Source: Candidatus Babeliales bacterium (GTDB taxonomy: Bacteria; Babelota; Babeliae; Babelales; JABDEC01). From it: a stretch of 64,000 nt of DNA. The notes under the pieces are model-generated. The model was not told the origin of the DNA. It made no database searches and saw nothing but the letters and a program-made list of their open reading frames with translations. The stretch is taken from the NCBI GenBank assembly GCA_031292305.1, contig JARLHJ010000012.1:1-64000 (forward strand). The letters run 5' to 3'. Positions 16,229-24,936 of this stretch are shown here, piece after piece. Every line of letters starts with the position of its first letter. Position 1 is the stretch's first letter. Position numbers and translations under genes: made by a program.

Positions 16229-16662
16229 TTATAAGCACTTAACGCTATTTCCAATAATGCTTCTTTTGAATTGTTAAGTAATTTTCCAATTATTCGCGAT
16301 TCAAACGCATGAAATTTTTTATTATGATCCTGTGTTACCCAGCCGATAGTATATGGTAATCCTGGAGGAGCGGGCATGCTGCCTGTTATTATTACATAAA
16401 TATATTTTCCATCGGAAGGAATAACGACAATTTCTTTTCTTTCAAATGTATTATTTTCATCAAAAGAAATATTATTTTCTAAGGCTTCTTGTTTTGATTT
16501 AAAAGCGGTTTTGCCTATTAAAACTTGATCTAAAAGATTTAAAAAAACTTTTTCAGGAATATTTTTACCGGTATATAAATATTCCGAAGAAATTATTAAT
16601 GTTGGAATAAATAAAACTAATAAAAGTATTTTTTTTGGATCAATCATTTTTAACATGCTCAT
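16225..16662 (-). CDS. Small secreted protein, unknown function
   Basis: 145 residues with a signal peptide (about 1-26, 'ILLLVLFIPTLIISS') and a beta-rich mature domain containing 'YIYVIITGSMPAPPGLPYTIG', a Pro/Gly loop between strands. GAGGAAA lies nine bases upstream of the ATG. It is transcribed behind BI-1 with a 43-base gap, and its stop codon touches a duplicated copy of the BI-1 3' end. No family recognised. Confidence 0.7.
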   Translation of the reverse strand: MSMLKMIDPKKILLLVLFIPTLIISSEYLYTGKNIPEKVFLNLLDQVLIGKTAFKSKQEALENNISFDENNTFERKEIVVIPSDGKYIYVIITGSMPAPPGLPYTIGWVTQDHNKKFHAFESRIIGKLLNNSKEALLEIALSAYK

Positions 16663-16705
16663 ATTGTATTTCCTCAGATTGGAACAATAATTTCTCTAGA
16701 GTATT

Positions 16706-17389
16706 TTAATCTCTTTTTTTACCCATAAATTTAAGTAAATATAAGAATAAATTTATAAAGTCTAGATACAGTGTTAATGCACCGGTAATGCTTAATTTTG
16801 TTGCGTCTTCATGTGTAGAAGCAGCATGTGCAAGCATTTTAATTTTTTGTGCATCATAAGCTGTTAATAGTGTAAATACTATTACACCAAAAAAGCTTAA
16901 AGCGTAATCAAATGCACTATTTTGTAAGAACATATTAACAAAAGAAGATAATATTATTCCAAATAAGCACATTGTTAAAGCACTACCCATTTCTGACAAA
17001 TCGGCTTGAGTAAAATGACCATATAAGGCCATAGCACCAAACATTGCAGCTGCTAAAAAGAATACTACAGCAATTGAGCTCATAGTATAAACTAAGAAAA
17101 CAGATGATAAAGTTAAACCAGTTAATGCAGAATAAGCAATAAATGCCATTTGTGCAGTAGTTGTACTTATTTTGTGAATTGCAGCTGATAAACTGATTAC
17201 AAGTGCAAAATTAACTAGCATTAAAACCATTAACAATCCAGGTGTGCCAAATAGCAAGTTAATCATATATGGGCTATTTGCTGTATAAAAAGCAACCAAA
17301 CCAGTAATTGATAAACCTAACGCCATCCAACCATATACCTTAGAGATAAATAGTGAAGTTGCTTGCGATATTGAGTAGTTGTTATTCAT
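16706..17389 (-). CDS. Bax inhibitor-1/YccA family membrane protein
   Basis: Seven-helix integral membrane protein of the BI-1 (UPF0005) family; members conduct calcium or protect against membrane stress, and YccA also restrains FtsH. The start is the ATG at 17389 (AAAGGAA upstream), giving 227 residues; an upstream frame extension is not supported. The chain begins 'MNNNYSISQATSLFISKVYGWMALGL', and shows seven regular hydrophobic helices, the family motif 'TAYDAQKIK' with two acidic residues nearby, and the short basic end 'KFMGKKRD'. Intracellular bacteria often keep one copy. Confidence 0.92.
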   Translation of the reverse strand: MNNNYSISQATSLFISKVYGWMALGLSITGLVAFYTANSPYMINLLFGTPGLLMVLMLVNFALVISLSAAIHKISTTTAQMAFIAYSALTGLTLSSVFLVYTMSSIAVVFFLAAAMFGAMALYGHFTQADLSEMGSALTMCLFGIILSSFVNMFLQNSAFDYALSFFGVIVFTLLTAYDAQKIKMLAHAASTHEDATKLSITGALTLYLDFINLFLYLLKFMGKKRD

Positions 17390-17531
17390 GATAGTTCCTT
17401 TCAGTATGAATATACTTTTTACTTTACTATAAATACATTCTACCATAAATTTTATCATTTGAAAATCATTGCTTTAAATTTATTTTAGGATAGAATTATA
17501 ACGTATAAGTTAAAGTTCTAACATTTCTGAA

Positions 17532-17633
17532 TATATAATATTAATCTAAGGGTTTTTTCTTCATCCGCGGCATGGCAAGTTTCAGGGAATCGTCACTTTA
17601 TTCAATCGATATTAGCCAGTGAAAGGGAATATC
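17532..17633 (+). other. Leader with GC-rich patch before the NfeD/flotillin pair
   Basis: A TATAAT box (about 17533) is followed by roughly 95 untranslated bases that include CATCCGCGGCATGGCAAG and CAGGGAATCGTCAC, far richer in G+C than any other spacer here. It may be structured leader RNA. No known riboswitch motif was recognised. Confidence 0.35.
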
Positions 17634-18218
17634 ATGCTAATCTACATATCTAATTTTTTACAAAATTTTGCTAATAATATTTTTTTTGCAAGTGCAGTTG
17701 TTGGTACAACGCTATTTGTTTTAAGAATGCTCATGACCGTTTTTGGTGGAGCATTAGAAATAGATGATGCCGATACAGATTTTGATTTGGAATCACATCA
17801 CCATTTTATACCATCATTTAAATTGTTTACTTTGCATTCTATATCCGGTTTTTTTATGATGTTTGGCCTTGTAGGCCTTGCATGTATGCACCAATATAAT
17901 ATGACCTATGTACAATCATTTTTAATGGCAAGTGCTGCAGGTTTAATTATAATGTTGGTTACAGCTTTTATATTTAAAGGCGCACTATATTTTGAATCAC
18001 AAGGTGATGTATTTGATATACAACAAAGCATTGGATTGACTGGGATTGTATATCAAACTATTCCAGAAAGCGGGCAAGGCAAAATTAATGTGGTGATAAA
18101 TGGAACAACACGAGAATTATTAGCACAATCGATAAACCAGAAATCAATAGAATCATTTGCAATTATTAAAATTGTAAATGTCATAGATCACGAAATAGTT
18201 GAAGTGATCAAAATTTAG
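17634..18218 (+). CDS. NfeD-like membrane protein, flotillin partner
   Basis: NfeD-type proteins accompany flotillins and help organise membrane microdomains. The ATG at 17634 is preceded by AAAGGGA; an in-frame GTG at 17619 is not needed. The 194-residue product has hydrophobic helices near 10-35 and 60-115, a His/Asp-rich segment between them ('DDADTDFDLESHHHF'), and a C-terminal beta-rich domain (about 125-194) with 'IGLTGIVYQTIPESGQGKI', typical of the NfeD OB fold as in YuaF/YqiJ. The flotillin gene follows 13 bases later, the same order as in other bacteria. Confidence 0.85.
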   Translation: MLIYISNFLQNFANNIFFASAVVGTTLFVLRMLMTVFGGALEIDDADTDFDLESHHHFIPSFKLFTLHSISGFFMMFGLVGLACMHQYNMTYVQSFLMASAAGLIIMLVTAFIFKGALYFESQGDVFDIQQSIGLTGIVYQTIPESGQGKINVVINGTTRELLAQSINQKSIESFAIIKIVNVIDHEIVEVIKI

Positions 18219-18231
18219 AAAGGGTACAGCT

Positions 18232-19551
18232 ATGATGAATTTCATAATTTTAGGTGCACTGTTATTTGCACTATTCATATTTTTTACTTTTGCATATTTA
18301 GCAACTTGTTATCGCAGATGTGCATCTAACCAGATTTTAGTTGTCTTTGGTAAATTAACAGGCAAGCAATCTGCTAAATGTTACCATGGCGGTGGAACTT
18401 TTGTTTGGCCATTAATTCAGGATTATCAATATCTTGATTTGACTCCTATGGCTATTCACGTTCCTCTTAAGTCTGCATTATCACAACAGAATATACGTAT
18501 AAATGTTCCAAGTACTTTTACTGTAGCATTAGATACAACGCCAGAGTCTATGAATAATGCTGCAATAAGATTGTTGTCTTTAACTTCAAAAGAAATTGAA
18601 CTTATGGCAACAGAAATAATAGTTGGACAATTGCGATTAACTGTTGCTTCATTGAGAATAGAAGAAATCAACCAAGATCGTGAACGCTTTTTATTTGAAA
18701 TAAGAAAGCACATAGAACCTGAGCTTAAAAAAATAGGTTTAATGTTATTAAACGTTAACATAACTGATATAACAGATGAATCAGGTTATATAGAAAGTAT
18801 TGGCAGAAAGTCTGTATCTACTGCTTTAAACCAAGCCAAGATTGATGTTTCTGAACAAGAAAAACTTGGTGATATTGGTAAAGCGTTAGCTGAAAAAGAA
18901 AGACGTATTCAAGTAGCTGTGTATAATGCACAAGCAGTTGAAGGTGAAAATCAATCTAAAGCTAATATTGCAAATGTTAATGCGCAATTAATTGAACAAG
19001 AAGCTGATGCAGATAGACGCAGTAGAGTTGCATTGCATAATTCATATGCAGAAATTAACGTGGCTAAAAGTTTAGCAGAAATTAAGCGTTTAGAAGCTGA
19101 AGAAATTGTGCCAAAAGAAATTGAAAAAAGAAAAATTGAAATTGACGCAAATGCTCAAGCTGAAAAACATAAAATAGATGCTTATGCACAAGCTGCCGCA
19201 ATACTTGCTTTACAACAAGCAGAAGCTGAAGGTATTTTAAAAATACTTAAAGCAAAAGCTGATGGTTATAGAATGTTGGTTGAATCTTGTTCTAATAATG
19301 CACAAGATGCTGCTACAATGTTGATGGTAGAAAAGCTGGATGAAATTGTAAAACTACAAGCAGAAGCTATCAAAAACATTAAAATAGATAAAATTACTGT
19401 TTGGGATAGTGGCAAAGGTAATACGAGTTCAACTGCTGACTTTTTAAGTAATATGATTAAGTCTTTACCACCTCTACATGAAGTTGCTGCTATGTCAGGA
19501 GTTAAATTGCCTGAATACTTAGGTAATCTAGAAAAACAGAAACCAGTTTAA
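18232..19551 (+). CDS. Flotillin-like SPFH/band 7 protein
   Basis: Scaffold protein of lipid microdomains. The 439-residue product has an N-terminal membrane helix (about 3-25), an SPFH domain (about 30-215, with 'CASNQILVVFGKLTGKQ' and 'GTFVWPLIQDYQYLDLTPM'), and a long Ala/Glu-rich coiled coil (about 215-370) with the flotillin-type 'EAE' repeats ('LQQAEAEGILKILKAKADGY'). The short C-terminus 'MSGVKLPEYLG' is also flotillin-like. It starts ATGATG; either may be used. Forms an operon with the NfeD-like gene and ends at a strong terminator. Confidence 0.92.
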   Translation: MMNFIILGALLFALFIFFTFAYLATCYRRCASNQILVVFGKLTGKQSAKCYHGGGTFVWPLIQDYQYLDLTPMAIHVPLKSALSQQNIRINVPSTFTVALDTTPESMNNAAIRLLSLTSKEIELMATEIIVGQLRLTVASLRIEEINQDRERFLFEIRKHIEPELKKIGLMLLNVNITDITDESGYIESIGRKSVSTALNQAKIDVSEQEKLGDIGKALAEKERRIQVAVYNAQAVEGENQSKANIANVNAQLIEQEADADRRSRVALHNSYAEINVAKSLAEIKRLEAEEIVPKEIEKRKIEIDANAQAEKHKIDAYAQAAAILALQQAEAEGILKILKAKADGYRMLVESCSNNAQDAATMLMVEKLDEIVKLQAEAIKNIKIDKITVWDSGKGNTSSTADFLSNMIKSLPPLHEVAAMSGVKLPEYLGNLEKQKPV

Positions 19552-19558
19552 ATCGATA

Positions 19559-19589
19559 ATAAGAGCCAGGGTAAGCCTGGCTCTTATTT
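19559..19589 (+). terminator. Intrinsic terminator
   Basis: AATAAGAGCCAGG and CCTGGCTCTTATT around a five-base loop, running into TT. The AAGAGCCAGG core returns in the terminator at 20634. Confidence 0.88.
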
Positions 19590-19765
19590 TGTGCTATTTT
19601 TTAAAAAAACACTATTATAGAGCAATTATTCTCAATCTGGCTGACACCTAGGACAAAAATAGATAAAATAGTTTCAAATTTGTTGCAATTAGAAAACAAT
19701 ATATGTTATCCTTGAATTAATAATGCTTTATTGTAAGGCATACTTAAATTAAAAAGGAGTACAAA

Positions 19766-20593
19766 ATGAAAAAATTTAAATTGGCTATGTTAGTCTCATT
19801 ATTGGCAGTTTCCGGTAATTTAATGACAGATGATACAGTTGCAACTTCTGATTCATCATCTGCAACTCCAGCTGCAAGTACTGATAGTTCATCAAGTTCA
19901 TCAACAACTACACCTGCAACAAGTTCTGATGTTGCAGTGGCTATTTCAACAACAACTACAAGTCCAGATGCGCCAGCGGCTACGCCTGTAGACACACCTG
20001 TAGTAGCTTCAGCTTCGGTAGTAGATAGTTCAGCTATAGCTACTCTAGATGCATCTACAACTCCAGAGACAATAGCACAAGACAATAAAGATTTACAAGC
20101 TTCTGGTGATGCAGTAAAAGCTTCAGAAACAGAAGCAGTTGCTACTGATGCAGAAGTATCAAAATCAGAAACAGATGTAAAAGATGCTAAAGTTGATCAA
20201 GCTCAAGCAACTACTCCAGATGAAAAAGTTGCAGCTACAACAGTAGTTGAATTAGCTAAGCAAGAATTAGATGCAACTAAAGAAGTTGCGAAATCTGTTA
20301 AAAACTTAACTTCAACAAAAAAAGATCTTAACACTAAAATTAAAACTTTAGTTAAGGCAAAAGTTGATTTAAAAGCAGCAGTTAATTCAAAAGAGAAAGA
20401 AAAAAAGGCTGCTGAAATTAAAAAAGCTCAACTAGCGTTAGATCAAATAAAAGCTTCAATTAAGCAAGCTCAAGTACAATATGATGCTCTTAAAGCTAAA
20501 TCAAAAGTAATTAAAAATAATCTAGTGGCTGCAAAAACTAAGTTTAAAGCACGTAAGAAAAATAATGTAGGCAGCAGACCAGTTAAGAAGTAA
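19766..20593 (+). CDS. Secreted Ser/Thr/Ala-rich protein with lysine-rich coiled coil
   Basis: 275 residues: signal peptide (1-20), a low-complexity Ser/Thr/Ala/Pro region to about 100 that is probably disordered, then a Lys/Ala/Asp/Glu-rich helical region (about 100-260) with long coiled-coil stretches ('KAQLALDQIKASIKQAQVQY'), and a very basic end. Its amino-acid bias comes from simple sequence, so homology searches will be misleading. It is likely surface-exposed or periplasmic, spanning or binding an anionic partner; function unknown. AAAAAGGAG precedes the ATG. Confidence 0.75.
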   Translation: MKKFKLAMLVSLLAVSGNLMTDDTVATSDSSSATPAASTDSSSSSSTTTPATSSDVAVAISTTTTSPDAPAATPVDTPVVASASVVDSSAIATLDASTTPETIAQDNKDLQASGDAVKASETEAVATDAEVSKSETDVKDAKVDQAQATTPDEKVAATTVVELAKQELDATKEVAKSVKNLTSTKKDLNTKIKTLVKAKVDLKAAVNSKEKEKKAAEIKKAQLALDQIKASIKQAQVQYDALKAKSKVIKNNLVAAKTKFKARKKNNVGSRPVKK

Positions 20594-20633
20594 TTCGCAT
20601 AAAGCATAATATTATATATTTAATATTTACAAT

Positions 20634-20664
20634 AAAGAGCCAGGAAATACCTGGCTCTTTTTAT
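20634..20664 (+). terminator. Intrinsic terminator
   Basis: AAAGAGCCAGG and CCTGGCTCTTT pair around AAATA, then TTT. Same stem core as at 19559. Confidence 0.88.
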
Positions 20665-20707
20665 TATTTTCTATAAAATATCCCAATATTAACACAGAAG
20701 GAATATC

Positions 20708-21328
20708 GTGCTTAAAACTAATGTTTTTATTTTAATTATCTTAATTACAATACCAAGTTGCTTTGCAAAGGATTCTAAAATGGAAGATGCGAAAAAACCA
20801 ATAATTCAAATTATATTAGGAAGTACAAGGCAGGGTAGAACTTCAGAGAAAGTATATAATGCATTAAAAGGCTTAATTGATAAAAGAACAGACGTAGTTT
20901 TAGAAAAGATAGATTTAAAAGATTTTAACTTACCATTCTTAGATGATGCTGTTTCTCCATCTAGTCGCAAAGAAATCACAGACCCTATAATTCAAAAATG
21001 GTCAGATAAAATAAAACAAGCAGATGCTTATATTATTCTAGTGCCTGAGTATAATTCTGGTTACCCGGGCGTTTTAAAAAATGCTTTAGATCTTTTATAT
21101 AAAGAATGGAACAATAAGCCGGTTGCATTTATTGGTTTTTCAGGCGGACCTGATGGTGCAGCAAATGCTATTGCGCAATTGCGACAAGTAGCGCGTGCAT
21201 TTAAAATGACACCTGTTGAGGCTGAAATTAAAATACCAACATCATGGAAAGCATTTGATGAACAGGGAAATTTGATTAATAATGTTGAAGCTGATTTTAA
21301 TAAGATTATTGACCAATTAAAGAGATAA
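20708..21328 (+). CDS. NADPH-dependent FMN reductase/quinone reductase with signal peptide
   Basis: Flavodoxin-fold reductase of the ChrR/NQO-like family. The GTG at 20708 has AAGGA upstream and yields 206 residues with a clean signal peptide ('VFILIILITIPSCFAK'; a lipobox-like 'PSCFA' is present). The core has 'IILGSTRQGRTSEKVYNAL' (FMN phosphate loop), 'LVPEYNSGYPGVLKNALDLL' and 'FIGFSGGPDGAANAIAQLR'. The exported location is unusual because these enzymes use cytosolic NADPH. An internal ATG (20780) with AAAGGA eight bases upstream would give the usual cytosolic form, so two products are possible. Confidence 0.85.
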   Translation: MLKTNVFILIILITIPSCFAKDSKMEDAKKPIIQIILGSTRQGRTSEKVYNALKGLIDKRTDVVLEKIDLKDFNLPFLDDAVSPSSRKEITDPIIQKWSDKIKQADAYIILVPEYNSGYPGVLKNALDLLYKEWNNKPVAFIGFSGGPDGAANAIAQLRQVARAFKMTPVEAEIKIPTSWKAFDEQGNLINNVEADFNKIIDQLKR

Positions 21329-21349
21329 ACTTAATTATCTCTTTAATTG
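21314..21349. terminator. Bidirectional terminator overlapping the flavin reductase stop
   Basis: CAATTAAAGAGATAA and TTATCTCTTTAATTG pair around ACTTAA between two convergent genes. The A/T-rich ends act as tails. Confidence 0.6.
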
Positions 21350-21358
21350 TGGTGAAAT

Positions 21359-21745
21359 TTACATCTTGATTTTTTCAGCCCAGTCAACATCCTGAGTTTC
21401 TCTATGAAGTATCAATTTATTTATGAATTTCATAATCAAAAAAGCACTAAAAGAGATTAATAGAAAATCTATAACCGCTTGTAAAAAATGACCATAACTA
21501 ATTGCCACTTCAGGTGTAATTATATGGTTTTTGTGTTTCACCGCTTCTTTTAATATTATTTTAAGGTTTGGAAATGTTGCTCCGCCTAATAAAAAACCGA
21601 TAGGCGGAGTAACAATATCATTTACTAAAGATGAAACAACTTTGCCAAATGATACGCCCAGCACGATACCTACAGCCATATCAACAGCACTTGTTTTTAG
21701 TGCGAAGTGTTTAAATTCACTCATTAGCTCATTAATTTTGGACAT
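21359..21745 (-). CDS. mscL: Large-conductance mechanosensitive channel MscL
   Basis: Pentameric inner-membrane valve that releases solutes on hypo-osmotic shock. The 128-residue product matches the family in length and layout: N-terminal amphipathic helix ('MSKINELMSEFKHFAL'), TM1 with 'DMAVGIVLGVSFGKVVSSLVNDIVTPPIG', a periplasmic loop, TM2 near 70-100, and a short charged C-terminal helix. Gly-rich packing in TM1 is retained. It stands alone and is convergent with the flavin reductase gene. Confidence 0.96.
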   Translation of the reverse strand: MSKINELMSEFKHFALKTSAVDMAVGIVLGVSFGKVVSSLVNDIVTPPIGFLLGGATFPNLKIILKEAVKHKNHIITPEVAISYGHFLQAVIDFLLISFSAFLIMKFINKLILHRETQDVDWAEKIKM

Positions 21746-21886
21746 ATTAACCCTTTTTTTAGGTAAAAAATAAATTTAAAACAACTTATTAGCTAGTATA
21801 ATAAGCTCTTTTAAATAATAAAAGTACAAATATATATATTTACTGTATGCTTATAATATAATAAATAGAAACATTCATAGGAATAT

Positions 21887-23131
21887 ATGTCATATAATGA
21901 TCCCAGAAACAAAACAGATAAAAAAAGTGGATACAAGCCTAAATCTAATGATGCTAGATCATCAGGTAGACCATCAAGAGGAAATTCAGGTTCACGACCT
22001 GGCAATTCTGGTAGATCAGCACGACCTATTCAAACATTTGACCCATCAGCAGTTATTAAAAAAGTAGAAGAACAAGTAATAGCGCCAGTTTATGTACCTA
22101 AACATAAATTTGCAGACTTTGCTATAGAAGAACAACTTAAAAAAAATATTATAGATCGTGGTTATATTAACCCTACCCCTATTCAAGATGAAGCAATTCC
22201 TCTTTTGTTAGAAGGTAATGATATAATTGCTACTGCCAACACTGGTACAGGTAAAACAGCAGCATTCTTGATTCCTTTAGTTAATAATCTATTAACTAAA
22301 AAGATCTACAAAGTGCTTATTATTACCCCTACAAGAGAATTAGCAGCACAAATTCAAGATGAATTATCGATGTTTATGAATAAAACAGGCTTTAATTCAG
22401 TATTATGCATTGGTGGTTTAAGCTTAGGTCCCCAAATTCAGCAGTTAAAGCGAAATCCTGAATTTATAATAGGTACACCAGGTAGATTAAAAGATTTAGA
22501 AGAACAAAGATTTCTTAACTTTAACAGTTTTGATGCCATAGTATTAGATGAAGTAGATACAATGCTTGATATGGGCTTTATTAGAGATATTAAATATATT
22601 ATTTCTAAATTGCCTTCAAAGCGCCATTCATTATTCTTCTCTGCTACAATTGATGCTAGTTTAAAAGAAGTTATGAACAGCTTTTTACGCAAGCCTATTT
22701 CTGTAAGTGTAAAAACAAGGCAAACTGCTGAAAATGTTAACCAAGAGATAATAAAAGTTGGTGACAAAAATAAGTTGGAAATGTTACATGACCTGTTAAT
22801 TAAACCAGAATTTAAAAAAGTAATTATATTTTCGCGTACTAAACGCGCTACTGACAGATTATCTAAAGTTTTAAAAGAACGTGGTTTTGAAGTTGCTTCA
22901 ATTCATGGTGATAAAACTCAGGCGCAAAGAAAAAAAGCTTTAGCATTCTTTAAAGATGATAAAGTAAAAATTCTTTTAGCGACCGACGTTGTGGCCCGTG
23001 GTATTGATATTGACGATGTTTCACATGTTATCAACTTTGATTTACCTGCGACACATGAAGATTATATACACAGAATTGGTAGAACTGGCCGTGCTAATAA
23101 AATCGGACAGGCTATTACTTTTATTGATTAA
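21887..23131 (+). CDS. DEAD-box RNA helicase with RG/S-rich N-terminal tail
   Basis: ATP-dependent RNA helicase for ribosome assembly or RNA decay. In 414 residues: a disordered basic tail with SGRPSRG-type repeats (1-50), then the two RecA-like domains. Motifs seen are Q motif 'PTPIQDEAIP', I 'ANTGTGKT', Ia 'PTRELAAQ', II 'DEVD' (the third residue is Val rather than Ala), III 'SAT', IV 'VIIFSRTK', V 'ATDVVARGIDI', VI 'HRIGRTGRA'. The tail is at the N-terminus, whereas most RhlE-type proteins have it at the C-terminus, and the protein ends 14 residues after motif VI. Confidence 0.93.
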   Translation: MSYNDPRNKTDKKSGYKPKSNDARSSGRPSRGNSGSRPGNSGRSARPIQTFDPSAVIKKVEEQVIAPVYVPKHKFADFAIEEQLKKNIIDRGYINPTPIQDEAIPLLLEGNDIIATANTGTGKTAAFLIPLVNNLLTKKIYKVLIITPTRELAAQIQDELSMFMNKTGFNSVLCIGGLSLGPQIQQLKRNPEFIIGTPGRLKDLEEQRFLNFNSFDAIVLDEVDTMLDMGFIRDIKYIISKLPSKRHSLFFSATIDASLKEVMNSFLRKPISVSVKTRQTAENVNQEIIKVGDKNKLEMLHDLLIKPEFKKVIIFSRTKRATDRLSKVLKERGFEVASIHGDKTQAQRKKALAFFKDDKVKILLATDVVARGIDIDDVSHVINFDLPATHEDYIHRIGRTGRANKIGQAITFID

Positions 23132-23141
23132 TAATTAAGAT

Positions 23142-23185
23142 ATTAAAAAAACGAGCTAATCCATCAAAGATTAGCTCGTTTTTTA
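23142..23185. terminator. Bidirectional terminator
   Basis: AAAAAAACGAGCTAATC and GATTAGCTCGTTTTTT-type arms pair around CATCAAA between the helicase gene and the leftward Cys-rich gene. Confidence 0.85.
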
Positions 23186-23187
23186 AT

Positions 23188-24099
23188 TTATAATTCGATA
23201 AGTTCATTAGCTTCTTCAAAACCAGGATTAATAGGTTCTACTATAGCAGGTCCATGCTCTACAGATGGATTGTAACCAGCCACACATTGATTATTTGTGC
23301 AAGCATAATTTGGACAACCTACCATTCCCGCAGGACACAATTTTTCTTTGCAATCCGCATCAGTTTTACATTGTGATGTTGACGCGTTTTAAGTTCTTTC
23401 CCAAGGTCTATTGCAAGTCCCTAAGTGTCCATTATTAGGTTTAGTTAAATCGCAACTATAACCACCATCAGTTACACAATTAGCGTCTGAATCACATGCA
23501 TCATTTGCAAACCTAACTGCAGGCATTCCACCTACAATGATTGGTTTAGGAGTTGCAAGTTTTTTGGGTTGAGCAACCTGTTTTTTTACAACCGCTTTTG
23601 CAGCTATAGGTTTATTATCAAGTTCTTCTAAAACAAATGAATTATCATGTGTTTGTATTATAGCATATGTTCCATGTAAATTAATTGAATGCGGAAGTTT
23701 TACTGTAGAGATCTCAGGTGATGAATCTTGTATTGGAGACATTGCAAGTTTGGTAATTTCTTCTTCTTTATTTACGTATTTTTTCATTATAATTTTAGAA
23801 ATTGATTTGGGGTGGTTGCAAGTAAATGCACCGCGCGCCACTTGAGCTACACGTTTTCTCATTACCAAGCCTGCATAACTAATTGGAAATTTAAATGTGT
23901 TTTTATCTGCTATATCATGCGCTTGGACAATATATTTGCCACTATGTTGAGCGTTTGATTCATCTGTACAAGTAAAATCGACCTGTGCTTTATCGTTTGT
24001 CATATTTATAATTTTAAAGTTTGAAACAGCTTCACTTGCTCTTAAAGCTGAACATATTAGACTTACAATAATTATTAATATAGTTTTGTTCTTTATCAT
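23188..24099 (-). pseudogene. Secreted Cys-rich protein gene with an internal in-frame TAA
   Basis: From the ATG at 24099 a 236-codon frame ends at a TAA at 23391-23389, just after 'GTCNRPWERT'. The same frame then continues for 66 codons without a stop to a TAA at 23190-23188, and the continuation is also Cys-rich ('QCKTDADCKEKLCPAGMVG', 'CPNYACTNNQCVAGYN'). Spacing of the cysteines matches the 'CDSDANCVTDGGYSC' unit just before the stop, so the extension belongs to the same protein. The product has a signal peptide (1-21), a beta-rich N-terminal domain, and at least two small disulfide-rich modules. Nonsense mutation, stop readthrough or sequencing error are possible; the truncated form may still work. 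Confidence 0.75.
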
Positions 24100-24281
24100 A
24101 TTTCCCCCATTTTGTTATTCAATCGAAATAATTGTATAATTATGTTAGCATTTTGAGGTTCTAGAAAGCAATAGTTGCTGTTTTCCAGGTTTAAATCTTT
24201 AACCATTGACTCAGAATGTTTCAATTTGATAATTTATATATTAATAATGTTTATTAGATACAATTTCTTAAAGGAGAAAAT

Positions 24282-24770
24282 ATGAAAAGTTTAATGCATC
24301 ACTCAAAAATAAGTTTACCTGAAAAAGACAGAATTGAGCTTATAAATATTTTAAATAAATCATTAGCTTCAACAGCTGATTTATACGCGCAATTAAAGCA
24401 GGCTCATTGGAATGTAAAAGGAAGAGAATTTATTGAATTACATAAGTTATTTGATGAAATTGCAGAATTAGTAGAAGAGCAAGTAGATATTATAGCAGAA
24501 CGTATCACTAGTTTAGGTGGTACTGCTTTAGGTACAATTCAACAAGCTACAACTAATACAGAGCTAAGATTATATCCAGTTGATATTTTTAAAGCAGAAG
24601 ACCACATAGAACATTTAACGCATAATATTGCAATTTTAGGCGAGCTTACTCGTACTAATATTAAACGTTCTGAAGATTTAGGCGATATGGGTACTAACGA
24701 TTTATATATAGATCTAGTAAGATTGTTAGACAAGAGCTTATGGTTTATTGAGGCTCATGTTCAAAAGTAA
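24282..24770 (+). CDS. dps: Dps/ferritin-like iron-storage and DNA-protection protein
   Basis: Dodecameric protein that oxidises Fe2+ with peroxide and shields DNA. The 162-residue product has the family's four-helix pattern and the inter-subunit ferroxidase residues: 'LYAQLKQAHWNVKGREFIELHKLFDEIAELVEEQ' around 37-70, where His, His, Asp and Glu are placed as in known Dps. 'AERITSLGGTALGTIQQA' is another conserved segment. N-terminus is short, with a few basic residues. AAAGGAG precedes the ATG. Monocistronic, ended by the terminator at 24795. Confidence 0.94.
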   Translation: MKSLMHHSKISLPEKDRIELINILNKSLASTADLYAQLKQAHWNVKGREFIELHKLFDEIAELVEEQVDIIAERITSLGGTALGTIQQATTNTELRLYPVDIFKAEDHIEHLTHNIAILGELTRTNIKRSEDLGDMGTNDLYIDLVRLLDKSLWFIEAHVQK

Positions 24771-24794
24771 TTGAAATTAAGATTATTTAAATTA

Positions 24795-24823
24795 AACCCC
24801 AAAGGAAACTTTGGGGTTTTTTC
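24795..24823 (+). terminator. Intrinsic terminator of dps
   Basis: AACCCCAAAG and CTTTGGGGTT around GAAA, then a T run. Tetraloop GAAA makes the stem very stable. Confidence 0.9.
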
Positions 24824-24936
24824 TTTGGATAGCGTAATATTTACTTCCAGTTGCAGGAAATTGCTTATTTGATAATATAATAATTGCGTATGTCTAACTT
24901 GGTGAAACACAAAATCTAAATGCGTTAAGGTAAATA

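Noticed and set aside
16706-17458. Longer BI-1 protein starting at 17458
   Set aside because: The ATG at 17389 has AAAGGAA in place and gives the normal family length; the extension is not membrane-like.
21887-23131. Helicase gene truncated at its 3' end
   Set aside because: All motifs up to VI are present and a clean terminator follows; the basic tail is simply at the N-terminus.
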